Part shown: in pieces, positions 17,327 through 26,138 of the stretch | How the letters are laid out: every line of letters starts with the position of its first letter | Position numbering within the stretch: position 1 is the first letter of the stretch | Source: Chromatiales bacterium | GTDB lineage: Bacteria > Pseudomonadota > Gammaproteobacteria > JAGRCI01 | DNA length: 55,528 nucleotides | Assembly (NCBI GenBank): GCA_020445565.1 | Contig: JAGRGI010000118.1 | Location: forward strand, 1 to 55,528 | Reading direction: 5' to 3' | Position numbers and translations under genes: made by a program | Notes under the pieces: model-generated | The model's input: only the letters and a program-made list of their open reading frames with translations | What the model was told of the DNA's origin: nothing | Databases searched by the model: none

Positions 17327-18417
17327 GACGCGATAACGTAAACTACCTGCTTGTGGGCGGTTTCGTCCTGCTGATGCTCGCCGCGCTGGTCGTTGCCCTG
17401 TATCTGCTGACCGGCCGCAGCGGTCCTTCCGATCGATATCATGCCTATTATGCCAACGTGGCCGGCATTCGTTTCGGGACCCCGGTGTACTACGAGGGCT
17501 TTCAAATCGGACAAGTGGATGCGGTGAGCCCGGAAGAGGGCGCCCGGGGTCTGCGCTTTCGCGTCGATTTCGCTGTCCAGCGTGGATGGAAGATACCGGC
17601 CGACAGTGTTGCCCAGCCCCGCGCCTCTGGTTTATTGGGCACGGTATCGATCCACGTGTTGCAGGGTGTTGCCGGCCTTGCACTCAATCCGGGTAGCGAA
17701 ATCACGGGCCGCGCGCCGGCCAATCTGCTGGAGTCGGTCAATGATGTAGCTACCGATCTTAGCGACCTGACACGAAATTCCCTGCGTCCTCTGATCACGA
17801 CCCTGGCGCGGGCGCTGGACGGAACGGCGGCGGCACTCGACGATCATGGCCCCCTGATGCTGGCGAAGTTCTCTTCCCTGCTTGCCAAGCTGGATAGCGA
17901 CCTGCCCGGCCTGCTGGCCGGGCTCACCGGCCTGAGCGCGGAACTTCAGCGCGATGCTCCCAGGGCACTGGCGGGGGTTGCGGATCTGGCAACCCGCTTT
18001 CGCGGCGAAGTGCCTCACGTGCGGCAGAAGCTGGAAGACCTGGTGGCCAGCCTCGGTCGGACGGCCGAGCGGTTGGAACAAATGTTCAGCGCCAAGCGTG
18101 TTGCCGGCATGGAGCGCATGTTAGGCAACCTGGAGAGCGCCTCGGCGGATATCGGTGCCTTCTCTCGCGGTCTGGGTGCCTCTGGCAAACGATTGGATGC
18201 ACTGCTGTTGGAAATGGATACTGCCGTTGGGGAGAATCGGCCGGACCTGCGCGCGTCCGTGGCAGACCTGAGGCGAATTCTGGCCACCCTGAACGAACAC
18301 GCCGGGGCTGTCGCCTATCATCTGGAAGGTACCAGCCGCAATATGAATGAATTCAGTCGCCAAATTCGTCAAAACCCCGGCCTGCTACTCGGCGGGCGTC
18401 AATCAGGGGAGAAATAA
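17323..18417 (+). CDS. mlaD: MlaD/MCE-domain substrate-binding protein
   Basis: A 364-residue protein with an N-terminal membrane anchor (about 8-28) and one MCE domain (about 38-125; YYANVAGIRFGTPVYYEGFQ is characteristic). A long helical C-terminal region follows, full of Leu/Asp heptad-like repeats (about 140-350). It is longer than E. coli MlaD, and the extended helical tail resembles MCE proteins that reach across the periplasm. It acts in the periplasm as the lipid-binding subunit of the MlaE/MlaF transporter. Confidence 0.93.
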   Translation: MRRDNVNYLLVGGFVLLMLAALVVALYLLTGRSGPSDRYHAYYANVAGIRFGTPVYYEGFQIGQVDAVSPEEGARGLRFRVDFAVQRGWKIPADSVAQPRASGLLGTVSIHVLQGVAGLALNPGSEITGRAPANLLESVNDVATDLSDLTRNSLRPLITTLARALDGTAAALDDHGPLMLAKFSSLLAKLDSDLPGLLAGLTGLSAELQRDAPRALAGVADLATRFRGEVPHVRQKLEDLVASLGRTAERLEQMFSAKRVAGMERMLGNLESASADIGAFSRGLGASGKRLDALLLEMDTAVGENRPDLRASVADLRRILATLNEHAGAVAYHLEGTSRNMNEFSRQIRQNPGLLLGGRQSGEK

Positions 18418-18419
18418 AC

Positions 18420-19007
18420 GTGTACCGGCGCGCTCGAACCCCCGTGCTGGTGGTCCTGGCCTTTCTCGTCAGTGCGTGCACGGCGCCACCCGCACCGAAG
18501 GATGTTTTCTATCGATTTTCTCCGCCATCTCCAGCGCCTTTGGACATTGCTGGCGATATTGCGATACGTACCCTGGGGGCGGAGGGCATCTACAACGAAC
18601 GTGCCCTGCTGTACAGCGACGATGCGGAACATCGTAGCGTCAGCCAATACAGCTACCGGTTCTGGGTGAAGAGTCCTCCCCGCCTGATGCAGGATTATCT
18701 TACCGATTGGTTGCGTTCCGCCGCGACGGGGGCAAAGGTCGTCGGATACGACGGCGGCGACAACGCTGTGGTAATCGGCGGACAGATTCGTCAATTTGAG
18801 ATCGAGCAAGGCAAGGACAGCTGGCGTGCCGTGGTGGCGATCGACCTCGAAGTGCGGCGTGTAGGCTCGCGGGCTCCGGCTCTGGTGAAAGGCTATCGGT
18901 GGGTGGTGCAAACGCCTGCGCAGGATTTTCTTGCGACCGTCAAAGGCTTTCAGCAGGCTACCGATGGGATACTGGAGGAATTCGCGGCCGATTTGGCGGC
19001 GCATTGA
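18420..19007 (+). CDS. ABC-transport auxiliary lipoprotein (PqiC/LptE-like class)
   Basis: A 195-residue lipoprotein. The signal peptide ends in the lipobox LVSAC near residue 20, and the mature part matches the ABC-type transport auxiliary lipoprotein family (PF03886), which includes PqiC. It starts at GTG, 2 nt after the mlaD stop, with AGGGGAGA upstream. In related systems this protein forms the outer-membrane end of an MCE bridge, which would let lipids pass between membranes. It is the last gene of the operon. Confidence 0.85.
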   Translation: MYRRARTPVLVVLAFLVSACTAPPAPKDVFYRFSPPSPAPLDIAGDIAIRTLGAEGIYNERALLYSDDAEHRSVSQYSYRFWVKSPPRLMQDYLTDWLRSAATGAKVVGYDGGDNAVVIGGQIRQFEIEQGKDSWRAVVAIDLEVRRVGSRAPALVKGYRWVVQTPAQDFLATVKGFQQATDGILEEFAADLAAH

Positions 19008-19339
19008 TGCCGACGATCCGCGGAATGTCGGGCATAGTAGAAATCTACCGCCGAAGTAATTGACCATCGACGCGAGCGTTGCGTCGCCGGCGGGGCTCCT
19101 TGATGCGTGGCAGAGAGCGGACTGGAGAGGGACTGAGGCCGTTTTATCCGGTGGCCAGGGGGGCTGTTCGGCTTGGCAGCCATCTATACTGGTAGCCGAG
19201 ATGTGGATTGTGGAAATTGCCTAGCCGCGTTTCCCGCCATTGCAACGGCCTGCGGACAAAAAACAGTTGAAAATCATAATAATATCGTTTCCTGAGTCCG
19301 CATGTCCCCAACGCCTCCCGTGAACCGGATGGAGAGATC
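19008..19339. other. intergenic region after the MCE operon
   Basis: No gene is seen. An imperfect hairpin (ATGCCGAC with GTCGGGCAT, about 19007-19034) right after the lipoprotein gene may end the operon. The last 90 nt before the next gene are AT-rich (around 19264-19290) and probably hold its promoter. TATACT at 19185-19190 is a possible -10 box, but no matching -35 box is clear. Confidence 0.4.
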
Positions 19340-20044
19340 ATGAGAAAAATCGGTGCCTTGCCCATCGTCACCTTTCTGATTTTGGCGATCATTGCCATCA
19401 GTTCCGGGATCCTGGCCACTCGCTGGAGCCTGGGGGGGCTGGATTTTGGCGATTTCCGTGGTGTGATATTGACCCTTGCCGGGATCGTGTTCTGTTACGC
19501 ATTTCTGATGCTGGTCTACCGCATCTTCATTCGGTTCTTTCCCATCAAGGAAGGATTGATTGAACCGGAATCGCGAGATGAGTTTGCCTATCATGTATAC
19601 GTTCTGTTTTATCTCATGTTTTTCTATACGCTCACGCGCAATGGCGGCATGCCCGTACCGCTGATGAGGGTGGTCTATATTGCCCTGGGAGCCAAACTCG
19701 GCAGCAATACCTACAGTGGCGGTATCATCCTCGACCCGCCGTTGTTCACCGCCGGTTCCAACACGATCATAGGGGAGGGATCCATCCTGGCGGCGCATAA
19801 CATGCTCGGCGACAAGATGGCGCATGCTCCAATCACCTTGGGCAGCAATGTCACCATAGGTGGTGGATCCTTGATTGGCGCTGGCGTACAGGTCGGCGAT
19901 GGGGCAAAGGTATTGGCGGGTTCGTTGGTCAATCCGGGTACCACGATCGGGCCGGGAGAGACATGGTTTGGGGTACCAGCCCGTCGCCTGCGTGGCGGGT
20001 TGGGGAAACGCAAATATGAGACCCGCGAGGAGCCCGCGTCTTAA
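19340..20044 (+). CDS. membrane-anchored hexapeptide (left-handed beta-helix) acyltransferase-like protein
   Basis: A 234-residue protein. Three hydrophobic segments (about 7-27, 40-63, 84-100) are followed by hexapeptide repeats forming a left-handed beta helix (about 118-215), for example the repeats around IGEGSILAAHNMLGDK and VTIGGGSLIGAGVQVGDG, ending in the typical WFGVPARRLR. It should acylate or acetylate a sugar or other small acceptor at the cytoplasmic membrane. GGAGAG upstream supports the ATG. It stands alone. The expected catalytic His may be that in AAHNMLG. Substrate unknown. Confidence 0.75.
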   Translation: MRKIGALPIVTFLILAIIAISSGILATRWSLGGLDFGDFRGVILTLAGIVFCYAFLMLVYRIFIRFFPIKEGLIEPESRDEFAYHVYVLFYLMFFYTLTRNGGMPVPLMRVVYIALGAKLGSNTYSGGIILDPPLFTAGSNTIIGEGSILAAHNMLGDKMAHAPITLGSNVTIGGGSLIGAGVQVGDGAKVLAGSLVNPGTTIGPGETWFGVPARRLRGGLGKRKYETREEPAS

Positions 20045-20359
20045 ATGGCGTGTTGTTGTGGGGTCGGAACGCACGTCGACTGACGTCGCTGTGTCCGCGG
20101 CCCGGCCCCTGGGCTCGTAAAGGGGTGTCTACGTGCTATCGTTACTCAACGCAACGGCTACTTGCGCCATGTGGCAGTCTGGGTTGGATTTACTTGATTT
20201 TTTCGAGTAACCCATCCACCGACATCGTGAGCATTACGGATCCGTATCGGCCGTGTTGTCGGTGTAGCGGACCTGAAACCTACCGACGGTGACTGACCCG
20301 CTGGTTGACACATTGCTTGGTTGCCACTGTTCTGCCAATCCCACCGAGGAGTTCATTGA
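20045..20359. other. intergenic region upstream of the DUF302 gene
   Basis: No gene is seen. The last 60 nt hold two overlapping promoter-like arrangements: a sigma-54-like element at 20302-20316 (listed separately) and TTGACA (20305-20310) with TGTTCT 17 nt on. The remaining sequence shows no repeat or strong hairpin that I could identify. Confidence 0.4.
20302..20316 (+). promoter_or_regulatory. weak candidate sigma-54 promoter upstream of the DUF302 gene
   Basis: TGGTTG-ACACA-TTGC has the GG and GC dinucleotides at the spacing required for a -24/-12 promoter. It shares the run ACACATTGCTT with the consensus site of the PEP-CTERM gene at 28587-28601, but three of six bases of the -24 box differ from TGGCAC. 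Transcription would start near 20328, 32 nt before the gene. An overlapping sigma-70-like TTGACA competes as an explanation. Confidence 0.3.
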
Positions 20360-20854
20360 ATGAAACGACTTTTCCTGATTCTGGTTCTGTTTGCCTGTTC
20401 CCTGGCCTTCGCCGAGGAAGGACCTCAGGCCCAGCGGATCAATATCGAGCAGACCGTGGTCAAAATGACTCTCGATGAAGGCGTGTCCCCGGAAGATGCC
20501 ATCGATTCCATGAAGTTGAGAGCCAACAATCTGAACATGATGTTCGTTGCCCATCAGCCCTTGGGCAAACAGGTTCAGGCCATGGGATTCGAGTCCAAGC
20601 GCCTGGAGATCTTCCAGTTCTGTGACCCGTTGACCGCGCGCAAGATGGTTGACTACGCTTCTATTTTTGCGGCCTACATGCCTTGCCGTATCGCTTTGGT
20701 AGAAGAGTCTGACGGTAGCGTTTCGCTCATGATGCTTAATTTGGACATGCTCATTCAAGGTGCCAGTCTGGAAGGGGAACTGCATGACTTGGCAGTGGAT
20801 GTGAACACCAAGCTGATGTCGATAATGGAAGCCGGAGCCACCGGGGATCTGTGA
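20360..20854 (+). CDS. secreted DUF302-domain protein
   Basis: A 164-residue exported protein. The signal peptide (residues 1-18) ends at LAFA-EEG. The mature part matches DUF302: LEIFQFCDPLTARKMVDY (about 91-108), followed by AAYMPCRIALVEESDG, is the family core. Two cysteines (in FQFCD and MPCRI) are present in the mature protein. Function unknown; DUF302 proteins are periplasmic or membrane proteins found beside redox and lipid genes. A GAGGAG-like ribosome binding site lies upstream and a strong hairpin follows. It appears monocistronic. Confidence 0.85.
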   Translation: MKRLFLILVLFACSLAFAEEGPQAQRINIEQTVVKMTLDEGVSPEDAIDSMKLRANNLNMMFVAHQPLGKQVQAMGFESKRLEIFQFCDPLTARKMVDYASIFAAYMPCRIALVEESDGSVSLMMLNLDMLIQGASLEGELHDLAVDVNTKLMSIMEAGATGDL

Positions 20855-20860
20855 GTCTTG

Positions 20861-20892
20861 CATCGCTCTACGGAGAAAGCCGTAGAGCGATG
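20861..20892 (+). terminator. hairpin after DUF302 gene
   Basis: A perfect 13-bp stem, CATCGCTCTACGG (20861-20873) with its complement (20880-20892), and a 6-nt loop AGAAAG, starts 7 nt after the stop codon. It lacks a U tract. It is most likely a terminator or an mRNA 3'-end stabiliser. Confidence 0.65.
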
Positions 20893-21679
20893 GTCTGGGT
20901 CCCTTGCCGATAGCCGCTTCGATGCCGGACCGCTGAACAGCCCCATTGCCGCGTCTTCCCGGGAAGTGCGCGAGTTTTTCATAGGATTGGAGTAACTATT
21001 CACCCTCCGGTTGATATTGCGCAGGTGGTATGGAGCGTGTGAGCCGAGTTGTACTGCGGCTTGGATGCCACAGTGAGGTGCTCATCGCTGGGTTCACGGC
21101 GTTCCTCGGCTTTTTCACTCCATACCGACAGGGTGTCAGAGTTGGCAACAGGTGCGCATTGGGTGTGAGTGGATACTGATTGTAACGATCTTTGTCCATG
21201 TCTGAACGCTTCTGAATTCGATAGTTCTGCGACACTGGGGTAAACGCCAATGCGTTGTTTTCAGTGCTATTGCGTGAATCGACCCGGGAGCAATCCAGTT
21301 TCAATCATGACCTCATTGCGCCGATCGTGCTTGTCGGACATCACTTTGGCGATCAGCGTAAACTCCGCCGCATGGGTCTCAAGGCGCTTCCTGAGTGCAG
21401 CTCAGGGCTCCTGCATCCGAAAATGCCTGTAATGCAGGGTAAAGCAGTTTAGTTTGTGACCGATAGACACTACCATGGATATGGAAATGGGCTTGGCTCG
21501 CAACCGTGCGGAAAGCGCTGCGGCGTGGCGGGTGGCTGTTGATTCGCCTGGGAGGCGACCCGGATCAGGAACTTCAAGAGTTTGGACCGTGTCCATTTCT
21601 TCGTTGAATCCGGGGGGCGCAGGAACCCTGCCGACGGGAAAAGAGTGATCTTGGCTATTTTTGCGCGGAGTAGATGTTC
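20893..21679. other. long non-coding region upstream of the PrsT-like gene
   Basis: About 790 nt with no convincing gene on either strand; short open frames lack ribosome binding sites and family resemblance. It contains a 100-nt inverted-repeat structure (21027-21126, listed separately). TGGCTG-TTGAT-TCGC at 21533-21547 has correct sigma-54 GG/GC spacing but two -24 mismatches and one -12 mismatch. A long leader or a small RNA is possible. Confidence 0.4.
21027..21126. repeat. 100-nt element bounded by 22-nt inverted repeats
   Basis: The left arm starts GGTATGGAG (21027-21035) and ends AGCCGAG (21042-21048). The right arm (21105-21126) is its inverted copy, with the same two blocks separated by a different 6-nt core (CGTGTG against TGAAAA). 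The blocks give 16 paired positions around a symmetric internal bubble; 56 nt lie between the arms. It could be a miniature transposable element, a structured RNA or a decayed insertion. No target-site duplication is evident and no second copy was recognised in this window. Confidence 0.5.
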
Positions 21680-24463
21680 ATGTTGCGCGGTTGGGTGAAG
21701 AATTCGAGTCTGGCGTGTCTGATTGTTGTTTCTGCAGCCTGCTCTGGGCCGGAACTGACCGATGCAGAATATCTGGCTCGGGCGAAATCCGCTCTCGCGG
21801 CCAATGAGTTGAGGAGCGCGCAGATCGAGCTCAAGAATGCACTCAGGGTAAACCGACAGAACATCGAGGCGCGCTGGCTGCTAGGCAAGTTGTATGTGGA
21901 AAACGGCCAACCGGAAGAAGGCAAGAAGGAACTTGATTTTACCTTGCGCCATGGAATCGAGCGTGGTGCTGCGTTGATCTATCTGGCCAGAGCCGAGTTG
22001 CAACTGGGCAACTACCAGGCACTATTGGACCGTTACGAAGTGTCAGATGGCTTCAAACCCAATGATGCCGCTTACCTCTTGGCGACAAGGGGGCATGCAT
22101 TTCAAGCCTTGGGCAATTCGGAAAAGGCGTTGGCATCGTACGACAAAGCCTTGCAAATTGTCCCCGGTTTGTCGGACGCCCTGGTAGGAAAAGCCACCGT
22201 TGCTGCCACTCGCGGTGAGGAGAAGGACGCGCGAAGGCTGATTGATCAAACACTAAAGGATGATCCGAAATTTGCACCCGCATGGAGCGTTTTGGGACGA
22301 ATCGAGCGTGATCGGGGGAACTTCATACAAGCAGTGGTTGCCTACGGCAAGGCAGTCGAGTTTGGGCGCCTGTCGTGGGGGGATCGGTTGGAGAGAGCCA
22401 AGCTCTATGTGGACCTGGGTAACGATTCGGCGGCTCAAAAGGATTTGGACGCCTTGAAGGAAAGTCTGCGAATGGGGACGGAGGCCATTTTGTTGCAGGG
22501 GCGGATATATTTGAATGACCACCGCTGGGAAGCTGCGGTCGAGTCGCTGAATACCGCCGCGTCCCTGGGGGCTCAGGATGATCGCTTGAATTTCTACCTC
22601 GGCATTGCCTATCTGATGGTTGGGAAGGATTGGCAGGCTGCGGAGTACCTGACGAAATTCCGGTCTCAGCGTCCTCGTTCAGTGGCCGCCAATGTTGCTT
22701 TGGCGCAGGTGCAGTTTCGATTGGGGGAATATAAGAGCAGTCTTGACCTGTTAACCCCTGTGCTCGCGCAGGACCCGACAAACCCGTATGCCCAAAATCT
22801 CGTTGGCCGGGTTTACCTGGAGACAAACCAGGTCGAAAAGGCGGTCACCGCCTTTCGCGAGGCACTGCTGGCCAAGCCGGAATCCCACGAGACGCGAGGG
22901 CTGCTGAGTCAGGCATTGATACGTGCCGGGGAAGCGGAAGATGCCAGGAAAATGCTCGAAAAGTCGGTCGCTGATTCTCCTAAGGATCTGCAAAATCGCC
23001 TTCTTCTGGTGTCTTTTCTATTGCGTCAAGGCGACTATGACGGTGCGATGAAGGCTTCGGCGGCCCTGGAGAAAGCGTTTCCTGCTTCGTCGCTGGGCGG
23101 TAATTTCAAGGCGGTCACATTCCTGGGTGAGAAAAAGTTCGACCAGGCCAAGTCAGTGCTTGAAGAGGTGCTGCGAAATCATCCTGGCGATAAGTCGGCC
23201 TTGGGCAACCTGGCGGCCATTGCAATGCTGGAAAAGGATTTCGAGCGCGCGCGGGACTATCTCCAGACGGCCGTGGATGCCGATCCCACAGATGTCGACA
23301 GTCTGCTGGCGTTTTCCCGCGTTGAGCAAGAAGCCGGGGACAGCGCCAAATCGGAGTCCTATCTGCGCAAGGCATTGGAAATCGATCCACAGTCGCTGGA
23401 GGTGCGACTGAAGTTGGTAGAGCTGCTCGTGGAGCGTGGCAGGTCAGGCGAAGCGGCAAATTTACTGACCGGAACCATTGATGAACAGCAACTCGATTCG
23501 CCGCTTTTGCTGAGGGTCAGAACCGAAAGTCTCCTGCTAAGCGGGCGAGCCGAAGAGGCGCGAAACGTCGTTCAGCGTTGGATGGAGGTGGAACCCACCT
23601 CAGCGCGGGCCTACTATTTGGGATCTCAGGCCGCGTCTGATACCGGGGATGTTGATACAGCGCTCAAATGGTTGGCAAAGGCGGCCGAAATAGACCCCGA
23701 CAGCTACCTGATCAACAGCGCCTATGTCCGTTTTCTGTTGATGCTGGGCAAGGATGCCGAAGGCCAGCGCCGACTGGCACGGCTGGTCGATGCCTACCCT
23801 GACAACGTGGACGTGCTCGAGCTCAATGGCTGGGCCAACCTGAAGCTGGGAAATCTCGGCGAGGCTGAGCGTTTGCTCAGCAAACTTCTCGGGGAAAAGG
23901 CTTCCGGTCCTACCGCGCGTCGCTTGGCTTTGGTCAAAGTGAAACGGGGAGATGCCAAAGGTGGAATAGCGGTGCTCCGATCCTGGCTGGAAGAAAACCC
24001 CAAGGACTGGGCGGCCCGTTACCAGTTGGCCAAGTTCCTGGAGGAACAGGGAGATCTGGCCAAAGCTCGAAATGAGTTGGCAACAGTCATTGCTGACGAT
24101 CCAGACAATATAGGCGCACTGAATGACCTGGCCTGGTTGGCTCGCAAAACGGATCCTGAAAACGCAAGGAAATACGCGGAGCGCGCTTACATCCTGGCGC
24201 CGCGCAGGGCGGAAGTAAGCGATACCCTTGCGATGCTGGTGAAGGATACCGAGCCGGCGCGGGCGATCAGGTTGCTGCAGGAGGCCATACGTCTGAACCC
24301 GGAGATTCCGGAAATGCGGTTGCACCTGGCGGAGATACTGTATGGGGCCGACCAATCCGAGGATGCTTTGCAGGTGCTGGCAGAGTTGGACGCGATGGAG
24401 AGTGGCGCTGGCTATAAAAAACAGGCCAATGAGCTGCGCAGACGGATCCGATATAAGCGCTGA
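21680..24463 (+). CDS. prsT: PEP-CTERM system TPR-repeat lipoprotein PrsT-like
   Basis: About 927 residues. The signal peptide ends in the lipobox VSAAC (near 17-21), and the rest is a nearly continuous run of TPR motifs (20 or more), for example ALASYDKALQIVPGLSDAL and VTAFREALLAKPESHETR. Length, lipobox and TPR organisation match PrsT, a protein found in exopolysaccharide loci of organisms with the PEP-CTERM/exosortase system. A genuine PEP-CTERM protein is encoded 3 kb downstream. ATG 21674 is also possible, but GGAG (21667-21670) is better spaced for 21680. Its likely role is a periplasmic or outer-membrane scaffold in polymer export. No exosortase gene is in the window. Confidence 0.85.
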   Translation: MLRGWVKNSSLACLIVVSAACSGPELTDAEYLARAKSALAANELRSAQIELKNALRVNRQNIEARWLLGKLYVENGQPEEGKKELDFTLRHGIERGAALIYLARAELQLGNYQALLDRYEVSDGFKPNDAAYLLATRGHAFQALGNSEKALASYDKALQIVPGLSDALVGKATVAATRGEEKDARRLIDQTLKDDPKFAPAWSVLGRIERDRGNFIQAVVAYGKAVEFGRLSWGDRLERAKLYVDLGNDSAAQKDLDALKESLRMGTEAILLQGRIYLNDHRWEAAVESLNTAASLGAQDDRLNFYLGIAYLMVGKDWQAAEYLTKFRSQRPRSVAANVALAQVQFRLGEYKSSLDLLTPVLAQDPTNPYAQNLVGRVYLETNQVEKAVTAFREALLAKPESHETRGLLSQALIRAGEAEDARKMLEKSVADSPKDLQNRLLLVSFLLRQGDYDGAMKASAALEKAFPASSLGGNFKAVTFLGEKKFDQAKSVLEEVLRNHPGDKSALGNLAAIAMLEKDFERARDYLQTAVDADPTDVDSLLAFSRVEQEAGDSAKSESYLRKALEIDPQSLEVRLKLVELLVERGRSGEAANLLTGTIDEQQLDSPLLLRVRTESLLLSGRAEEARNVVQRWMEVEPTSARAYYLGSQAASDTGDVDTALKWLAKAAEIDPDSYLINSAYVRFLLMLGKDAEGQRRLARLVDAYPDNVDVLELNGWANLKLGNLGEAERLLSKLLGEKASGPTARRLALVKVKRGDAKGGIAVLRSWLEENPKDWAARYQLAKFLEEQGDLAKARNELATVIADDPDNIGALNDLAWLARKTDPENARKYAERAYILAPRRAEVSDTLAMLVKDTEPARAIRLLQEAIRLNPEIPEMRLHLAEILYGADQSEDALQVLAELDAMESGAGYKKQANELRRRIRYKR

Positions 24464-24485
24464 TGGATAGCGGCATGGTCGTGGC

Positions 24486-24550
24486 GAGGGCTGCAATCCA
24501 AGCCCTCTCGTAACCACTCGGCCGGCGGTTGGTTGCGCAGGCACCAACCG
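24486..24550 (+). terminator. two tandem hairpins after the PrsT-like gene
   Basis: The first stem is GAGGGCT/AGCCCTC (24486-24492 with 24501-24507). The second, CGGTTGGT/ACCAACCG (24526-24533 with 24543-24550), has 8 perfect base pairs. Neither has a U tract. They may end or protect the PrsT-like transcript. Confidence 0.45.
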
Positions 24551-25004
24551 TGGATGAGGTATGTGCAGTTACGTGTTCTCAACGATTCTCACCGCGAGCA
24601 CTTCGGCCCCAAGCTTCTAGGGGTCAGGCTCTTTGCTACACTCAATGGATTACCGAGCGTAGGTCGTTGTTCGGGGCACTGCCCGATGGGCCGCTAAGGG
24701 CTGGGCGCCTCCGGGGGCATGTGAACACTTCCCTGTAGCTTGGCGCCCGCTAACTTCGCTGGTCGTCGAATGGTTCAAGCGAACGACGCTCCAGTCGTTG
24801 CGGGGATATCCTGACGGCATTTTCCAGGTCAATTTGTGGGCTTCGATCTCGCGATCGGATGCTGATGTTGATTATTCAGATGGCCTTCGATGAGCGGCGC
24901 TCGGCGAAACCTTTCGGCTTCCCCGATCGTTCGGATGACAAACCAAACCCGCCGAGTAAGAGGCCGCTCTGGCAGTCCTCGTTCGGTATGCCCGGGAGTG
25001 ATTG
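24551..25004. other. intergenic region upstream of the epimerase gene
   Basis: No gene is seen; short open frames on both strands have no ribosome binding site or family match. The segment GGGGTCAGGCTCTTT (24620-24634) recalls sequences that flank REP-associated transposases, but no inverted partner is present. No promoter was assigned with confidence. Confidence 0.3.
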
Positions 25005-26138
25005 ATGAATATCTTGATAACTGGTGGCGCTGGGTTCATAGGCTCCCACACCGCAGATGCTTTGCTGCAACTTGGCCATTCGGTGAGGATTCTCGATTGC
25101 CTGGATCCTCAGATTCACGGACAGAATGAGACGTTCCCCGAGTATCTGGACAAACGGATAGAGTGCATTGTGGGCGATGTGCGGGATCTGGATGCGGTAA
25201 CCGAGGCCATGCAGGATATCGACGCCGTTTACCACTTCGCGGCGTTGACGGGGGTTGGGCAGAGTATGTACGACCTGCGAAGTTATGTTGATACCAACTG
25301 CACCGGAACGGCCACGGTTCTCGAAGCGATCATTAAGCAAAAGAAGTCATTGAAGCGCTTGGTGCTGTCGTCGTCGCGTGCGGTCTACGGCGAGGGAACC
25401 CACACGTGCGCCACTCATGGCACGGTCTACCCGGAAGTGCGGCGGCGCGAAGATCTGGAAGCCGGTAAGTTCGATATCTTTTGTCCTCACTGTGGTGAGC
25501 CCCTGACGGCAGTGGGTACGCAGGAGGAGCGAATACTCAAGCCTATCTCGGTGTATGCCTGGACCAAGAAGCAACAGGAAGAGCAGTGCCGTTATGTGGC
25601 GGAGACGTTCGGCGTACCGGTCACCATGCTTCGCTATTTCAATGTCTATGGCTCGCGTCAGTCTTTGAAAAATCCCTATACCGGAGTCGTGTCCATCTTC
25701 TACAGTCGATTGGTTGCCGGGGAGCCGATCTATGTCTATGAGAATGGCAAACCGGGCCGGGATTTCGTGCACGTTCAGGATGTGGTGCAGGCCAATGTGA
25801 AGGCGTTGGAGGTCGATTCTACCCCGGGGACCGCTTTCAATATCGGTACGGGCGACGAAATTACGATCCTGGATGTGGCAAACGCTCTTGCCAAGGCCAC
25901 GGGTACGGCACCGAACCTGGTCGATCAAGGTGAGTTCCGTGTCGGTGATATTCATTCCTGCTATGCGGATCTGGAACGTTCGAAAAGCGTTTTAGGCTAT
26001 AGCCCGGACATTAGTCTTGACGCAGGGATGAAGGAATTCGCCGCGTGGGCAGGCAATCAGGAAGCCGTCGATTTGTACCAGAAGGCCGTCGACGAACTTG
26101 CCAAGCACGGGCTTTTCGGACGTGCGGCCGGGCGTTGA
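25005..26138 (+). CDS. extended SDR nucleotide-sugar epimerase, dTDP-L-rhamnose 4-epimerase-like
   Basis: A 377-residue extended short-chain dehydrogenase. The NAD-binding motif GGAGFIG (7-13) is followed by a YxxxK pair, Tyr184 and Lys188, in YAWTK, with the catalytic Ser in LSSSRAVYGEG. Between the core strands is an insert with four potential metal ligands: Cys135, His138, Cys160 and Cys163 (CATHG and CPHCG). That insert is characteristic of the WbiB/Tll group of dTDP-L-rhamnose 4-epimerases, which make dTDP-6-deoxy-L-talose. Substrate assignment is by resemblance. ATG 25005 has GGGAG at 6 nt; a TTG one codon earlier is less likely. Followed by a GT1 gene, consistent with surface-glycan or glycolipid synthesis. 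Confidence 0.85.
   Translation: MNILITGGAGFIGSHTADALLQLGHSVRILDCLDPQIHGQNETFPEYLDKRIECIVGDVRDLDAVTEAMQDIDAVYHFAALTGVGQSMYDLRSYVDTNCTGTATVLEAIIKQKKSLKRLVLSSSRAVYGEGTHTCATHGTVYPEVRRREDLEAGKFDIFCPHCGEPLTAVGTQEERILKPISVYAWTKKQQEEQCRYVAETFGVPVTMLRYFNVYGSRQSLKNPYTGVVSIFYSRLVAGEPIYVYENGKPGRDFVHVQDVVQANVKALEVDSTPGTAFNIGTGDEITILDVANALAKATGTAPNLVDQGEFRVGDIHSCYADLERSKSVLGYSPDISLDAGMKEFAAWAGNQEAVDLYQKAVDELAKHGLFGRAAGR

Noticed and set aside
21143-21157. TGGCAA-CAGGT-GCGC as a sigma-54 promoter for the PrsT-like gene
   Set aside because: The -12 box is poor and the site is over 500 nt from the gene; the site at 21533-21547 is closer but also imperfect.
24620-24634. GGGGTCAGGCTCTTT as the flank of a REP-associated transposase
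   Set aside because: No inverted partner and no transposase frame is present nearby.
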